Shown here piece by piece: positions 1 through 8,055 of a DNA stretch of 64,000 nucleotides; the first letter of the stretch is position 1; every line of letters starts with the position of its first letter. Both the position numbers and the translations under genes were made by a program. Under the pieces are notes generated by a model. It had not been told where the DNA came from, searched no databases, and saw only the letters and a program-made list of their open reading frames with translations. The stretch is from Halorussus aquaticus. GTDB lineage: Archaea; Halobacteriota; Halobacteria; Halobacteriales; Haladaptataceae. The stretch lies in NCBI RefSeq assembly GCF_024218795.1, contig NZ_CP100400.1, positions 2,232,001 through 2,296,000 of the forward strand, written 5' to 3'.

Positions 1-174
1 TTGTTGGGCGGCGTCGGTCGGTTCGCCCGCACCGCGCTCTCCTGACCCTATCGGCGTATCTTGGCGTTCCACGATAATCTCCCCCGAGGCTCGGTACCAC
101 AGCGTTCTATAAAACGCTGCTGGCGAGGGGCCGAGTCCGGAACCGACAAGTCCCGACCGCGCCAACGTCCGGTG

Positions 175-1551
175 ATGAGACGGTCGAACGTCCGGACGCT
201 CGCGGCGGCGGGCACCGCACTGCTCGCCACGACGCTACTCGCCGGAACCGCGCTCGCTCACGGCGGCGGCCTGCGCGCGGCCGCCGGGACGCTCTCGGTA
301 CCGACGTGGCTGTTCCTGCTGACGGGCGGGGGCGTCGTCGGCGCGTCGTTCCTGCTCGCCAGTTTCGTCACCGACCGGGCGTTCATCCGCGCGGTCCACA
401 GCTGGCGTCGGGTGGCGGGGATGCGCCTCGACGGCGTGGTGACGCTGACCCGGGTCCTCTCGGTCGCGGCCCTGCTCGGCGTCGTCGTCGTGGGTCTCGA
501 AGGCCCGCAGTCGATGTTCCGGAACGCCGCAATTCTGTTCGTCTGGGTGGGCTGGTGGGCCGGATACGTCGCCACGGTCTACCTCGTGGGCAACAGTTGG
601 CCCGCACTCAACCCGTGGCGGGCCGTGAGCGAATGGGTGCCTTCGCTCGACCGCGCCTACCCCGAGCAACTGGGCGCGTGGCCCAGCGTGGTCGGCCTCC
701 TAGCGCTGGTCTGGTTGGAAGTCGTGAGTCCGCTGGCCGACGACCCGCGGCTACTGGCGTGGGTCGTGGTGGGCTACTCGGTCATCACGCTGGCGGGGGC
801 GCACGTCTTCGGTCCGGACCGATGGTTCGGGAGCGTGGACCCGGTGGCGCGACTGTTCCGGTACTACGGCCGGGTCGCGCCGATTCAGCGCGGCGAAGAC
901 GGGTTGGCCGTCGGGCCGCCGGGCGCGGCGCTGACCGACGCTCGACTCGCGGACGGCCGCGACGAGGTAGCCTTCGTGGTGGCGATTCTATGGGTCACGA
1001 CGTACGACGGGTTCGTCGGGACGCCCCTCTGGGTGGACGTAGCGCAGGCCGCGGTCGGCGTCGGCGTCCCCGCGGTCGTCCTCTATCCGGTCGCACTACT
1101 CGCCGGGTACGCCCTCTTTCTGGGCGTCTACTGGCTCGCGGCCCGGTCGGCCCGCGAGACCGCCGAGACGTACCTGACGCCCGACGCCATCGCCCGGCGG
1201 TTCGCGCCCTCGCTGTTGCCCATCGCGGCCGGATACCACCTCGCGCACTTCCTCGGCCTGTTCGTCTCGCTGTCGCCCGCGCTGCTCGCGGCGCTGTCGA
1301 ACCCCCTGAACCCGCCGATAAACCCCTCGGTGGTCGTCCTGCCGAGTTGGTTCGGGATGCTCGCCGTCGCGTTCGTCCTGCTCGGACACCTGCTGGCGGT
1401 CTGGGTCGCGCACACGAGCGCGTACGAGGTGTTCCCCGGCCGGTTGCAGGCGGTCCGGAGTCAGTACCCCTTCGTGGTCGTGATGGTGCTGTACACCATG
1501 ACGAGCCTCTGGATAGTGTCCGCACCGAGTGCCGAACCGCCGTTCGTCTGA
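175..1551 (+). CDS. polytopic membrane protein with signal peptide, function unknown
   Basis: This is a 458-residue integral membrane protein. It starts with a Sec-type signal (MRRSN, then a hydrophobic stretch ending ALAHGGG) followed by roughly nine to ten hydrophobic segments. I chose the ATG at 175 because the signal peptide begins there; the open frame runs upstream to 61, but that part has no signal-like character. An N-P-W-R motif with conserved aromatic residues lies between the central helices. This resembles actinobacterial membrane proteins annotated as fenitrothion hydrolase, but that link is from memory and I would not transfer the activity. The next gene starts 2 nt after the stop, so the two are probably co-transcribed. 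No catalytic motif is evident. Confidence 0.7.
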   Translation: MRRSNVRTLAAAGTALLATTLLAGTALAHGGGLRAAAGTLSVPTWLFLLTGGGVVGASFLLASFVTDRAFIRAVHSWRRVAGMRLDGVVTLTRVLSVAALLGVVVVGLEGPQSMFRNAAILFVWVGWWAGYVATVYLVGNSWPALNPWRAVSEWVPSLDRAYPEQLGAWPSVVGLLALVWLEVVSPLADDPRLLAWVVVGYSVITLAGAHVFGPDRWFGSVDPVARLFRYYGRVAPIQRGEDGLAVGPPGAALTDARLADGRDEVAFVVAILWVTTYDGFVGTPLWVDVAQAAVGVGVPAVVLYPVALLAGYALFLGVYWLAARSARETAETYLTPDAIARRFAPSLLPIAAGYHLAHFLGLFVSLSPALLAALSNPLNPPINPSVVVLPSWFGMLAVAFVLLGHLLAVWVAHTSAYEVFPGRLQAVRSQYPFVVVMVLYTMTSLWIVSAPSAEPPFV

Positions 1552-1553
1552 GT

Positions 1554-1865
1554 ATGACCGGAGAGACCACCACCGAAGAGACCGAGGTACCGCCCGGCGA
1601 ATCGCCAGCGGAGTGTCCGTACTGCGGTCGCCCGCTGGAGAGCGAGGAGTTACTGGTCCTCCACGAGGGCATCGACCACTGGGACCGACTCGACGACGAG
1701 CGCCGCGAGGCGTTCCGCGAGACCTACCAGCGGGAGAACGACGACCTGCGAACCTTCCGGCTGAAACTGCTCGGCCTGTTGGTGCTGGTGTACTTCGTCT
1801 TCCTGTTCGTCTACTCGTGGGAGACCACGGACCCCTACAGCGTCGTCACGGTGATACCCGTCTGA
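1554..1865 (+). CDS. small C2H2-type zinc-finger protein with C-terminal membrane helix
   Basis: This 103-residue protein has an acidic N-terminus and then a Cys2His2 finger: CPYC at about residues 20-23, followed by H and H in the LHEGIDH segment. A charged linker leads to one hydrophobic helix (about residues 70-90). The layout suggests a tail-anchored cytoplasmic zinc-binding domain. It begins 2 nt after the preceding membrane-protein gene and is probably translated from the same message. Small haloarchaeal zinc-finger membrane proteins of this kind are common domains of unknown function. The finger could bind nucleic acid or simply be structural; the sequence does not decide this. Confidence 0.75.
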   Translation: MTGETTTEETEVPPGESPAECPYCGRPLESEELLVLHEGIDHWDRLDDERREAFRETYQRENDDLRTFRLKLLGLLVLVYFVFLFVYSWETTDPYSVVTVIPV

Positions 1866-1979
1866 ACGCGCGTCGCATCGCCGCGAGTTCGGTCGGACGC
1901 GAAGACGTTCGGACGACGCCTGAAGGCCCCGTAATTCGGGAACGGTGCCCTTTAGTCGCTACTCGCCCGAGTCGTAGCT

Positions 1980-2339
1980 ATGGACGAACAACCCGGATTG
2001 AGTGACGAATACCGCAAAGCGAGTCCGTGGCCGCTGTTCGTCGCCTTCGGACTCGCCATCTTCGAGGTCGGCATCGTGTGGCCGCTCTTCCCCGTGGCGG
2101 TCGGCGGTCTCCTGCTGTTCGTCGGGAGCGTCGTCGGCATCCTCCGCGAGTCGGGGTACATCGCCGACCCGTGGAAGGGACTGGTCACCGCGTCGGTCTT
2201 CTGTCTCGCTGCCGGCGGCGTCATCACCTACGCGACGTCGGGGTCGATACACCTCCGCGGTCTCGCCATCCTCGTCGGCGGCGTCATCATCCTCTTCGGC
2301 GGCGTCTTCGGGTCGTTCTGGCAACCCCAGAGCGTCTGA
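1980..2339 (+). CDS. small haloarchaeal membrane protein upstream of cytochrome oxidase
   Basis: This 119-residue protein has a short soluble N-terminus (MDEQPGLSDEYRKASPWP) followed by four predicted membrane helices. The ATG lies 114 bp after the previous stop, with an AT-rich TTTAG/TAGT stretch about 27 nt before it. Proteins of this type recur next to haem-copper oxidase genes in haloarchaea, where they carry domain-of-unknown-function labels. Its position, two genes before coxA on the same strand, suggests an accessory or assembly role in the oxidase; this is inference from context only. No haem or copper ligand motif is present. Confidence 0.7.
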   Translation: MDEQPGLSDEYRKASPWPLFVAFGLAIFEVGIVWPLFPVAVGGLLLFVGSVVGILRESGYIADPWKGLVTASVFCLAAGGVITYATSGSIHLRGLAILVGGVIILFGGVFGSFWQPQSV

Positions 2340-2420
2340 CCCGACGCGCCCGGCCCGAACGCGCGGGTCGGCCGAGACGAATCGGCAACCTATTTGGGAC
2401 CCCCGTGGTTACCGTCGTAC

Positions 2421-2648
2421 ATGGCAACCCCCATCTTCGACCGGGAGACGTGGCTCGACATTTCGGTCAACATCATTCCGCTCTGCATCATCGGCTTCTT
2501 CGTCGTGCTGTTCACCGTCGCGTCGCCGTGGGCCATCGAGGGACTGACCTCGTCCATCGGGTTCGCACTGTTGGTCGTCCCCTTCGCACTGCTGGCGTAC
2601 CTGACCTACTTCTCGGCGAAACTCATCGAGGACGCCGAGTCGGAGTAA
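2421..2648 (+). CDS. 75-residue two-helix membrane protein of the oxidase neighbourhood
   Basis: This short protein starts MATPIFDRETWLDI and has two hydrophobic helices (about residues 14-36 and 43-67) and a charged tail (KLIEDAESE). I placed the start at the ATG at 2421, not at the in-frame GTG upstream, because the hydrophobic pattern and the usual haloarchaeal N-terminus begin there. It lies between another small membrane protein and coxA. Similar small proteins accompany subunit I in other haloarchaea. A small structural subunit or assembly factor of the oxidase is plausible but unproven. Confidence 0.7.
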   Translation: MATPIFDRETWLDISVNIIPLCIIGFFVVLFTVASPWAIEGLTSSIGFALLVVPFALLAYLTYFSAKLIEDAESE

Positions 2649-2794
2649 CCCGCGGATTCTGCGTCGTCCGTCTCGGTAATTGCCGGGCAAGCGTCGAAGG
2701 CCCGATAGTGAATCGTGACTGACTCGTCGCGCTAATCTTTGCCAGTCGTTCGCACGAAACTCCCCGATGCAGTCGGGTCGTATCCTAACCTTTC

Positions 2795-2800
2795 TTTACC
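2795..2800 (+). promoter_or_regulatory. TATA-like element for coxA
   Basis: A TTTACC hexamer sits 22-27 nt before the coxA ATG at 2822, in a T-rich stretch. This matches the spacing of a haloarchaeal TATA box driving a leaderless transcript. No Shine-Dalgarno sequence precedes the ATG. Confidence 0.5.
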
Positions 2801-2821
2801 TTGTAGTCCTGACCTCGGCGT

Positions 2822-4594
2822 ATGGTAGAAGCCGGACAAATAGCACTTACCGTCGTCATGGGGGTGCTCCTCTTCGGAGTCGCCGCGTTCCTCTCGAGAC
2901 TCGAGGACTGGCGCTCCTACACGCCCCTCACGACCGGCGGCGGGTACGTCGGCGAACAGACAGGGCAGGTTCATCACGAGAAGCCTGCCGGAATCGTGCG
3001 TTGGTTGACTACCGTGGACCACAAGGACATCGGCATACTCTACGGTATCTACGGGCTGTTCGCGTTCGCGTGGGGCGGCATCGCGGTCCTGCTGATGCGG
3101 GCCGAACTGGCCGCGCCCGCCGAGAACTTCATCGGCGCGAACTTCTACAACTCCCTGCTGACGACTCACGGCATCACGATGCTGTTCCTGTTCGGGACGC
3201 CCATCATCGCGGCGTTCGGGAACTACTTCGTTCCGCTGCTCATCGACGCGGACGACATGGCGTTCCCCCGTATCAACGCCATCGCCTTCTGGCTCCTCCC
3301 GCCCGCGGCGATTCTCATCTGGGCCGGGTTCCCGCTGGCGACGCTGACCAGCGGCGACGTCCAACCAGCCCAGACCGCGTGGACGATGTACACGCCGCTC
3401 TCGGTCGAGCAGACCAACCCCGGCGTGGACCTGATGCTGCTCGGTCTCCACCTCTCTGGCGTCTCGGCGACGATGGGTGCGATAAACTTCATCGCGACCA
3501 TCTTCACCGAACGCGGCGACGACGTCGGCTGGGAGAACCTCGACATCTTCTCTTGGACGATGATCACCCAGTCGGGGCTCATCCTGTTCTCGTTCCCGCT
3601 TCTCGGGAGCGCACTCGTGATGCTCCTGCTGGACCGGAACTTCGGTACCCTGTTCTTCGCCGCGGAAGGTGGCGGTCCGATTCTCTGGCAACACCTGTTC
3701 TGGTTCTTCGGCCACCCCGAGGTGTACATCCTCGTGCTGCCGCCGATGGGACTGGTCAGTCTCATCCTGCCGCGGTTCTCGGGCCGGAAACTGTTCGGGT
3801 TCAAGTTCGTGGTCTACTCGACGCTGGCAATCGGGGTCCTGAGTTTCGGCGTCTGGGCGCACCACATGTTCGCCACCGGCATCGACCCCCGGATTCGGGC
3901 GAGTTTCATGGCGGTGTCACTCGCCATCGCGGTACCCAGCGCGGTCAAGACGTTCAACTGGATCACGACCATGTGGAACGGTCGGCTCCGACTGACCGCG
4001 CCGATGCTGTTCTGCATCGGGTTCGTCCAGAACTTCATCATCGGCGGCGTCACGGGCGTCTTCCTCGCGTCCATTCCGGTTGACCTCGTCCTTCACGATA
4101 CCTACTACGTGGTCGGCCACTTCCACTTCATCGTGATGGGCGCGATTGCGGTCGCCGGGTTCGCGGGCATCTACTACTGGTTCCCGCTCGTCACGGGCCG
4201 GATGTACCAGCGTACTCTCGCCAAGTGGCACTTCTGGCTCACCATGATCGGAAGCAACGTGACGTTCATCGCCATGCTCCTGCTGGGCTACGGCGGGATG
4301 CCCCGGCGCTACGCAACCTACGTCTTCGGTAACTCGGAGCTGGTGTCGATGTTCACTAACCTCCACATCATCGCGACGGTCGGCGCGTTCATCATGGGCT
4401 TCGGCCAACTCATCTTCGTCTACAACCTCGTCACGTCGTGGCTCGAAGGTGCCCGCGTCCGCAGCGGCGACCCGTGGGACCTCGAAGACGACGGCATGAA
4501 GACCAAGGAGTGGACGTGGTTCGAGCGCAAGCGCGAGACCGCACTCGCCGACGGCGGCGAGGAAGTCGCCACCGACGGCGGCGAACGCGAGTAG
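2822..4594 (+). CDS. coxA: haem-copper cytochrome oxidase subunit I (A-type)
   Basis: This is the catalytic subunit of a terminal oxidase, which reduces oxygen to water and pumps protons across the cytoplasmic membrane. The 590 residues contain about twelve helices and all expected ligands. H116 (TTHGIT) and H435 are candidate low-spin haem ligands. H298, H347 and H348 bind CuB. H433 is the expected axial ligand of the high-spin haem. The crosslinking tyrosine Y302 and the gating glutamate E300 lie in the GHPEVY motif, placing it in the A1 type. An N-terminal extension of about 60 residues carries an extra helix, and the C-terminus is a charged acidic tail. There is no fused subunit III domain. 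No subunit II gene (Cys-rich CuA motif) occurs in the following sequence, so its partner lies elsewhere or beyond the left window edge. Confidence 0.95.
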   Translation: MVEAGQIALTVVMGVLLFGVAAFLSRLEDWRSYTPLTTGGGYVGEQTGQVHHEKPAGIVRWLTTVDHKDIGILYGIYGLFAFAWGGIAVLLMRAELAAPAENFIGANFYNSLLTTHGITMLFLFGTPIIAAFGNYFVPLLIDADDMAFPRINAIAFWLLPPAAILIWAGFPLATLTSGDVQPAQTAWTMYTPLSVEQTNPGVDLMLLGLHLSGVSATMGAINFIATIFTERGDDVGWENLDIFSWTMITQSGLILFSFPLLGSALVMLLLDRNFGTLFFAAEGGGPILWQHLFWFFGHPEVYILVLPPMGLVSLILPRFSGRKLFGFKFVVYSTLAIGVLSFGVWAHHMFATGIDPRIRASFMAVSLAIAVPSAVKTFNWITTMWNGRLRLTAPMLFCIGFVQNFIIGGVTGVFLASIPVDLVLHDTYYVVGHFHFIVMGAIAVAGFAGIYYWFPLVTGRMYQRTLAKWHFWLTMIGSNVTFIAMLLLGYGGMPRRYATYVFGNSELVSMFTNLHIIATVGAFIMGFGQLIFVYNLVTSWLEGARVRSGDPWDLEDDGMKTKEWTWFERKRETALADGGEEVATDGGERE

Positions 4595-4609
4595 GTCGAG
4601 CGTGACCCT

Positions 4610-4630
4610 CGTCGGAGCCTCGCTCCGACG
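4610..4630 (+). terminator. perfect hairpin after coxA
   Basis: A 9-bp perfect inverted repeat (core GTCGGAGC, loop CTC, GCTCCGAC) begins 15 nt after the coxA stop. About 50-75 nt further on the sequence becomes T-rich (GGTTTTCTG, GATTTTCGG). The hairpin may end the coxA message. Its short stem and 3-nt loop also match hairpins inside purK and upstream of cdd in this window, so it may instead be a dispersed palindromic unit. Confidence 0.4.
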
Positions 4631-4808
4631 GCGGCGAAGCGGTCGAAGAAGACGCGTAGAACGGCGTTCGAGACCGCGGTTTTCTGTTCGCGTCGGGCTC
4701 TGATTTTCGGTTCGTTCGTATCGGACAGCGCTAACTACGGAAACTCGTCGGGGAGGGACTCCCGGCCTGTCCGGGGAAGACGGTTCGGCGTCCGCGACGC
4801 GTCGTCGG

Positions 4809-4895
4809 TCACGTCACCGCCAGTACGATTCCCATCGTGAACATGAGGATGGCGATGCCGCCGAGGATGTATGCCAGCATGTCCTTCTCGGTCAT
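4809..4895 (-). CDS. 28-residue single-helix membrane microprotein
   Basis: The minus strand encodes MTEKDMLAYILGGIAILMFT followed by MGIVLAVT and a TGA. It is a short polar head (residues 1-6) followed by one continuous hydrophobic helix. ATG is the start and no extension is possible without crossing unrelated sequence. It lies between coxA and another membrane gene, convergent to coxA. Very small one-helix subunits (about 30 residues) are known in ba3-type oxidases, so an oxidase-associated subunit is conceivable. That is inference. It is below the length cut-off of most gene finders. Confidence 0.5.
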   Translation of the reverse strand: MTEKDMLAYILGGIAILMFTMGIVLAVT

Positions 4896-4956
4896 AGTGG
4901 AGGTAGGGCGCGAGCGGATGAAAAGGCTAATCCTTCCGCCGTCCCGACTCTCGACC

Positions 4957-5229
4957 GTGAGCGAGACGTTCGGCGGACGGTCGTTCGTGGTCGCGTTCTA
5001 CGCCCTCATCGTCGCCATCACCGGCGTCGTCGGGGCGGTGCTGGGCGTGGCCGGTCCCGACGACCTCACCCCAGTAACACTCCTCGGACTGGTCGAACTC
5101 CAACCGACGCCGCTCGGTCTCGCGGTGTACGGCATGGTCACGGTCGGACTGGCGCTCGGCGTCCCGCTGGCGCTGGTCGTCGTCGTCTCGAACCGCGCCG
5201 ACGCCGACCGCCCCGGCGAGAACTCCTGA
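4957..5229 (+). CDS. 90-residue membrane protein, oxidase neighbourhood
   Basis: This protein starts with GTG (VSETFGGRSFVV) and has two strong hydrophobic segments, about residues 10-32 and 54-80, separated by a loop containing PDDLTPVTLLGLVEL. It ends in a charged tail. An upstream ATG is in frame, but the sequence between it and the GTG is not membrane-like and overlaps the antisense microprotein. I therefore preferred the GTG, which follows an AAAAGGCTAAT stretch. The protein belongs to the small unnamed haloarchaeal membrane proteins found around cox genes. Its function is unknown. Confidence 0.6.
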   Translation: MSETFGGRSFVVAFYALIVAITGVVGAVLGVAGPDDLTPVTLLGLVELQPTPLGLAVYGMVTVGLALGVPLALVVVVSNRADADRPGENS

Positions 5230-5393
5230 ACGCGGCGGGCGGCGCGCGAACAGGGTCGGATTCTCCGGGACGGAGCGGACGACGGTTCGAAGACGAACTA
5301 CTTCTGCGGTGCGTATCGAACCGGAAGGGAACGCGCTCGAACGTCCGATTTCCAAGGCCAACACCTAAGGTCGCCTTCCTCGTCGTTGGAAAC

Positions 5394-5792
5394 ATGTATC
5401 ACGTCGTCATCGCCGTGGACGAAGAGTCAGACCGCGCGCGCAGACAGGCCCGAGCGGTCGCCGACCTCCCCAGCGCGGCCGACGAAGTGCGAGCGACCCT
5501 GCTCCACGTCTTCACCGAGAACCCCGGCGGCGCGTCGGCGACGCAGGTCGGGTCGGTCCGCCGCGCCGAGGAGATACTCGACGAGGCGGGTGTCGAGGTC
5601 GAAATCGCGGAGCGCAGCGGCGAACCCGCGGCGACGGTCCTCGACTTCGCCCAGAACGAGGACGCTGACTGCATCTGCGTGGGCGGGCGGAGTCGCTCGC
5701 CCGCCGGAAAGGCCATCTTCGGGAGCGTCTCCCAGTCGGTCATCCTGCAGTCCGACCGGCCGGTCATCGTCTCGGGGTCGACCGAGGAGTAG
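5394..5792 (+). CDS. universal stress protein, UspA family
   Basis: This 132-residue protein has a single Usp fold. It has the N-terminal beta strand MYHVVIAVDE, the central VEIAERSGEPAATVLDFAQ segment, and a C-terminal nucleotide-binding loop (GGRSRSPAGKAIFGSVSQ, about residues 102-119). This loop matches the G-2x-G-9x-G(S/T) pattern of ATP-binding Usp proteins loosely, because the second glycine is displaced. The protein is cytoplasmic. In haloarchaea such proteins exist in many copies and no specific role can be assigned. It is separated from its neighbours by more than 150 bp upstream and faces the thioredoxin-like gene convergently. Confidence 0.85.
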   Translation: MYHVVIAVDEESDRARRQARAVADLPSAADEVRATLLHVFTENPGGASATQVGSVRRAEEILDEAGVEVEIAERSGEPAATVLDFAQNEDADCICVGGRSRSPAGKAIFGSVSQSVILQSDRPVIVSGSTEE

Positions 5793-5818
5793 GCGGGCGG
5801 CAGACGAGACGGTCTCGC

Positions 5819-6565
5819 TCAGTCCCCGAGGACCGCTTGTAGGCGCTCGGCCACCGCGTCGGCGTCGCTCTCGCGGACCGTCGAGCGGGCGTCACCGTCC
5901 ACCACGACGAATCCCGGTGCCGACGCCACGTCGTGGCATCGGCAGAACTCGACCGCCACCTCGCCGTCGATGCCAGCGACCGCGACCCCGTCGGGTATCG
6001 CGTCGAGAATCGTCCCGAGGTCGGCCTTCGTCGCTTCGCAGGGGTCGCAGAAGCGCTTCCAGACCGACACCACCGCTCGGTCGCGTCCGGCGAGAAACGC
6101 GTCGGGGTCGTCGGTCACGTCCGGGATTGCTGACGGGACCGGCGAGTCCGGGACCGCCTCGTGGACCATCCCGGCCATCGCCGCGAGGTCGGACGGGGAA
6201 CGCGACTCGTCGTCGTCGAGGTGGGACTGCACGGCGAGGTAGCAGACGAACTCCGAGCGCGTCACCCCCCGTTCGGCGACGAGGTCCGCCGCGGCGTCGG
6301 CGTCCGGCAGGCCGAACGTCGCGGCCACCGCCTCGTGGAACTCGGCGTCGCTCACCCCGACGTAGGAGTCGTGGTAGACGGCGCGGGTGTCGTCGAACGC
6401 GTCGGTCGTCCGGACCCCGCCCTCGCCGACCGCGAGTACGTCCTCGGCGACCAGCGCGTCGAACAGCGCTTCCGCTTCGTCGGTCGTCACCGCCGTCTCT
6501 CTCGTTCGAGTTCGTTCGTCGCTCGCTGCCTCAGACGCCGAGGTATCGGTCTCTCGTTTCGTCAT
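5819..6565 (-). CDS. thioredoxin-fold protein with N-terminal helical domain
   Basis: This 248-residue protein has two parts. Residues 25-135 form an acidic helical region of unknown function. Residues 150-248 form a thioredoxin fold with the redox pair CDPC (C173, C176) after a VVSVWKRF strand, and a probable cis-proline P217 in SAPGFVVVDG. A second pair, C208 and C210 (FCRCH), lies just before it. The start at 6565 lies inside the 3' end of livF (35-nt overlap), which suggests translation from the Liv message. A cytoplasmic disulphide reductase role is likely. The connection to the transporter is only positional, although the adjacent binding protein has six cysteines. Confidence 0.75.
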   Translation of the reverse strand: MTKRETDTSASEAASDERTRTRETAVTTDEAEALFDALVAEDVLAVGEGGVRTTDAFDDTRAVYHDSYVGVSDAEFHEAVAATFGLPDADAAADLVAERGVTRSEFVCYLAVQSHLDDDESRSPSDLAAMAGMVHEAVPDSPVPSAIPDVTDDPDAFLAGRDRAVVSVWKRFCDPCEATKADLGTILDAIPDGVAVAGIDGEVAVEFCRCHDVASAPGFVVVDGDARSTVRESDADAVAERLQAVLGD

Positions 6566-7283
6566 TGTCGCGTAGTGCGGCCGCGGTTCCTTCGAAGACG
6601 ATGCTTCCTTGGTCGACGACGTAACATCGGTCGGCGATGTCCATCGCCGCGACGGCGTTCTGCTCGACCAGCAGAATCGTGGTGCCCGAGTCGCTGATGC
6701 GCCGGATGGCGTCCTCCACGTCCGCGATAATCTGGGGTGCCAGTCCCTCGTACGGTTCGTCGAGCAGGAGCAGGTCGGTGTTCTGCTTCAGCGCGCGGGC
6801 GATGGCGAGCATCTGCTGTTCGCCGCCCGACAGCGTCCCGGCTTTCTGGGTCTTGCGCTCTCGCAGGCGCGGGAACTCCTCGTACACCTGCTCGGTCGTC
6901 ATGCCGACGTGTTCGACCTGCACCTGCCCGAGCGACCGCCCGACGGTGTTCGACCGGTTCTCCGAGACCTCCGCGAGGTGGAGGTTCTCGGCCACCGTGA
7001 GGTTCGGGAAGACGCGCCGCTCCTCGGGCACCAGCGAGATGCCCCGCGCCGAGATGTCCTCGGGGTCCATCGCGGTGACGTCCTCGTCCTTGAACGAGAT
7101 GCGGCCCTCCCGAACGTCCGGGGGGCGCGCCCCCGAGATGGAGCGCAGCGTCGTGGTCTTGCCAGCGCCGTTCCGCCCGAGGAGCGCGCAGACCTCGCCC
7201 TCCTCGACGGTCAGCGACACGTCCCGGAGGATGTGGCTCTCGCCGTAGTAGGCGTCGACGGCGTCGAGTTCGAGCAGGCTCAT
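6531..7283 (-). CDS. livF: branched-chain-type ABC transporter ATPase LivF
   Basis: This is a 250-residue nucleotide-binding subunit of a HAAT/Liv-type importer. It has Walker A (GRNGAGKTT), Q-loop region VPEERRVF, signature LSGGEQQ, Walker B (LLLLDEP) and the switch histidine position replaced by LVEQN, as usual for LivF. I chose the ATG at 7283 (MSLLELDAV) over an upstream in-frame start, since it begins the conserved LivF N-terminus and lies 13 nt after the livG stop. It works with LivG as an ATPase pair on the cytoplasmic face of LivH and LivM. Confidence 0.92.
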   Translation of the reverse strand: MSLLELDAVDAYYGESHILRDVSLTVEEGEVCALLGRNGAGKTTTLRSISGARPPDVREGRISFKDEDVTAMDPEDISARGISLVPEERRVFPNLTVAENLHLAEVSENRSNTVGRSLGQVQVEHVGMTTEQVYEEFPRLRERKTQKAGTLSGGEQQMLAIARALKQNTDLLLLDEPYEGLAPQIIADVEDAIRRISDSGTTILLVEQNAVAAMDIADRCYVVDQGSIVFEGTAAALRDNDETRDRYLGV

Positions 7284-7296
7284 CGCGGGTCCCCCG

Positions 7297-8055
7297 TCAC
7301 GCCTCGACACCTCCGAGGTACGCCTCCTGCACGTCCGGGTCGCCCTGAACCTCCTCGGGGGACCCCTCGGCGATGACGCTCCCGCGGTTCAGCACGACGA
7401 TGCGGTCCGAGACGTTGAACACCACCTCCATGTCGTGTTCGACCAGCAGGATGGTCAGGCCGAGTTCCTCCTTGACCTCCTCTATCAGCGCCACCGTGTC
7501 GGCGGTCTCCTCGGGCGACATCCCCGCGGTGGGTTCGTCCATCAGCAGCAGGTCGGGTTCGCTCGCCAGCGCGATGCCGATCTCCAACCGGCGCTTGTCG
7601 CCGTACGGCAGGTCCGCGGCCGCCACGTCGCGCTGACCGAGCAGTCCCACCGCGTCTAGCGTCCGGCGGGCCAGCGCGTCCACCTCGCCGTAGTTGTCGC
7701 GGTGCCGGAGGAAGTTGAACCGGAACGAGCCGTGTTCGGCCGCCAGCGCCGCGATTTGGGCGTTCTCCTCGACCGTGAGTTCCGGGAAGATGGAGGCAGT
7801 CTGGAACGACCGGCTCACCCCCTTCTGGACCACCTCGTGGGGGTCGTCGCGGAGTATCGACTCGCCCTTGAACGAGATGTCGCCCTCGCTCGCGTCGAGC
7901 ATCCGGGTCACGAGGTTGATGAACGTGGACTTGCCCGCGCCGTTCGGCCCGATGACCGAGATGGACTCGCCCTGTTCGATGGAGAGGTCCACGTCGTCCA
8001 CCGCCACGAGTCCGCCGAACGACTTGGTGAGACCTCGGGTCTCCAGCAGCGCCAT
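7297..8055 (-). CDS. livG: branched-chain-type ABC transporter ATPase LivG
   Basis: This 252-residue ATPase has Walker A (GPNGAGKST), the LivG-typical signature LPYGDKRRLEIGIA in place of LSGGQ, Walker B (LLLMDEP) followed by TAGMSPEE, and the switch histidine in LVEHDMEVVF. The start ATG overlaps the livM stop (ATGA), which indicates translational coupling. It is the second NBD of the Liv importer. It contains the longer helical insert expected of LivG relative to LivF (about residues 90-140). Confidence 0.93.
   Translation of the reverse strand: MALLETRGLTKSFGGLVAVDDVDLSIEQGESISVIGPNGAGKSTFINLVTRMLDASEGDISFKGESILRDDPHEVVQKGVSRSFQTASIFPELTVEENAQIAALAAEHGSFRFNFLRHRDNYGEVDALARRTLDAVGLLGQRDVAAADLPYGDKRRLEIGIALASEPDLLLMDEPTAGMSPEETADTVALIEEVKEELGLTILLVEHDMEVVFNVSDRIVVLNRGSVIAEGSPEEVQGDPDVQEAYLGGVEA

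Noticed and set aside
5386-6624. 412-codon Arg/Ser/Pro-rich plus-strand frame
   Set aside because: Covers the real UspA gene in another frame and the thioredoxin gene antisense; low-complexity composition is typical of a shadow frame.
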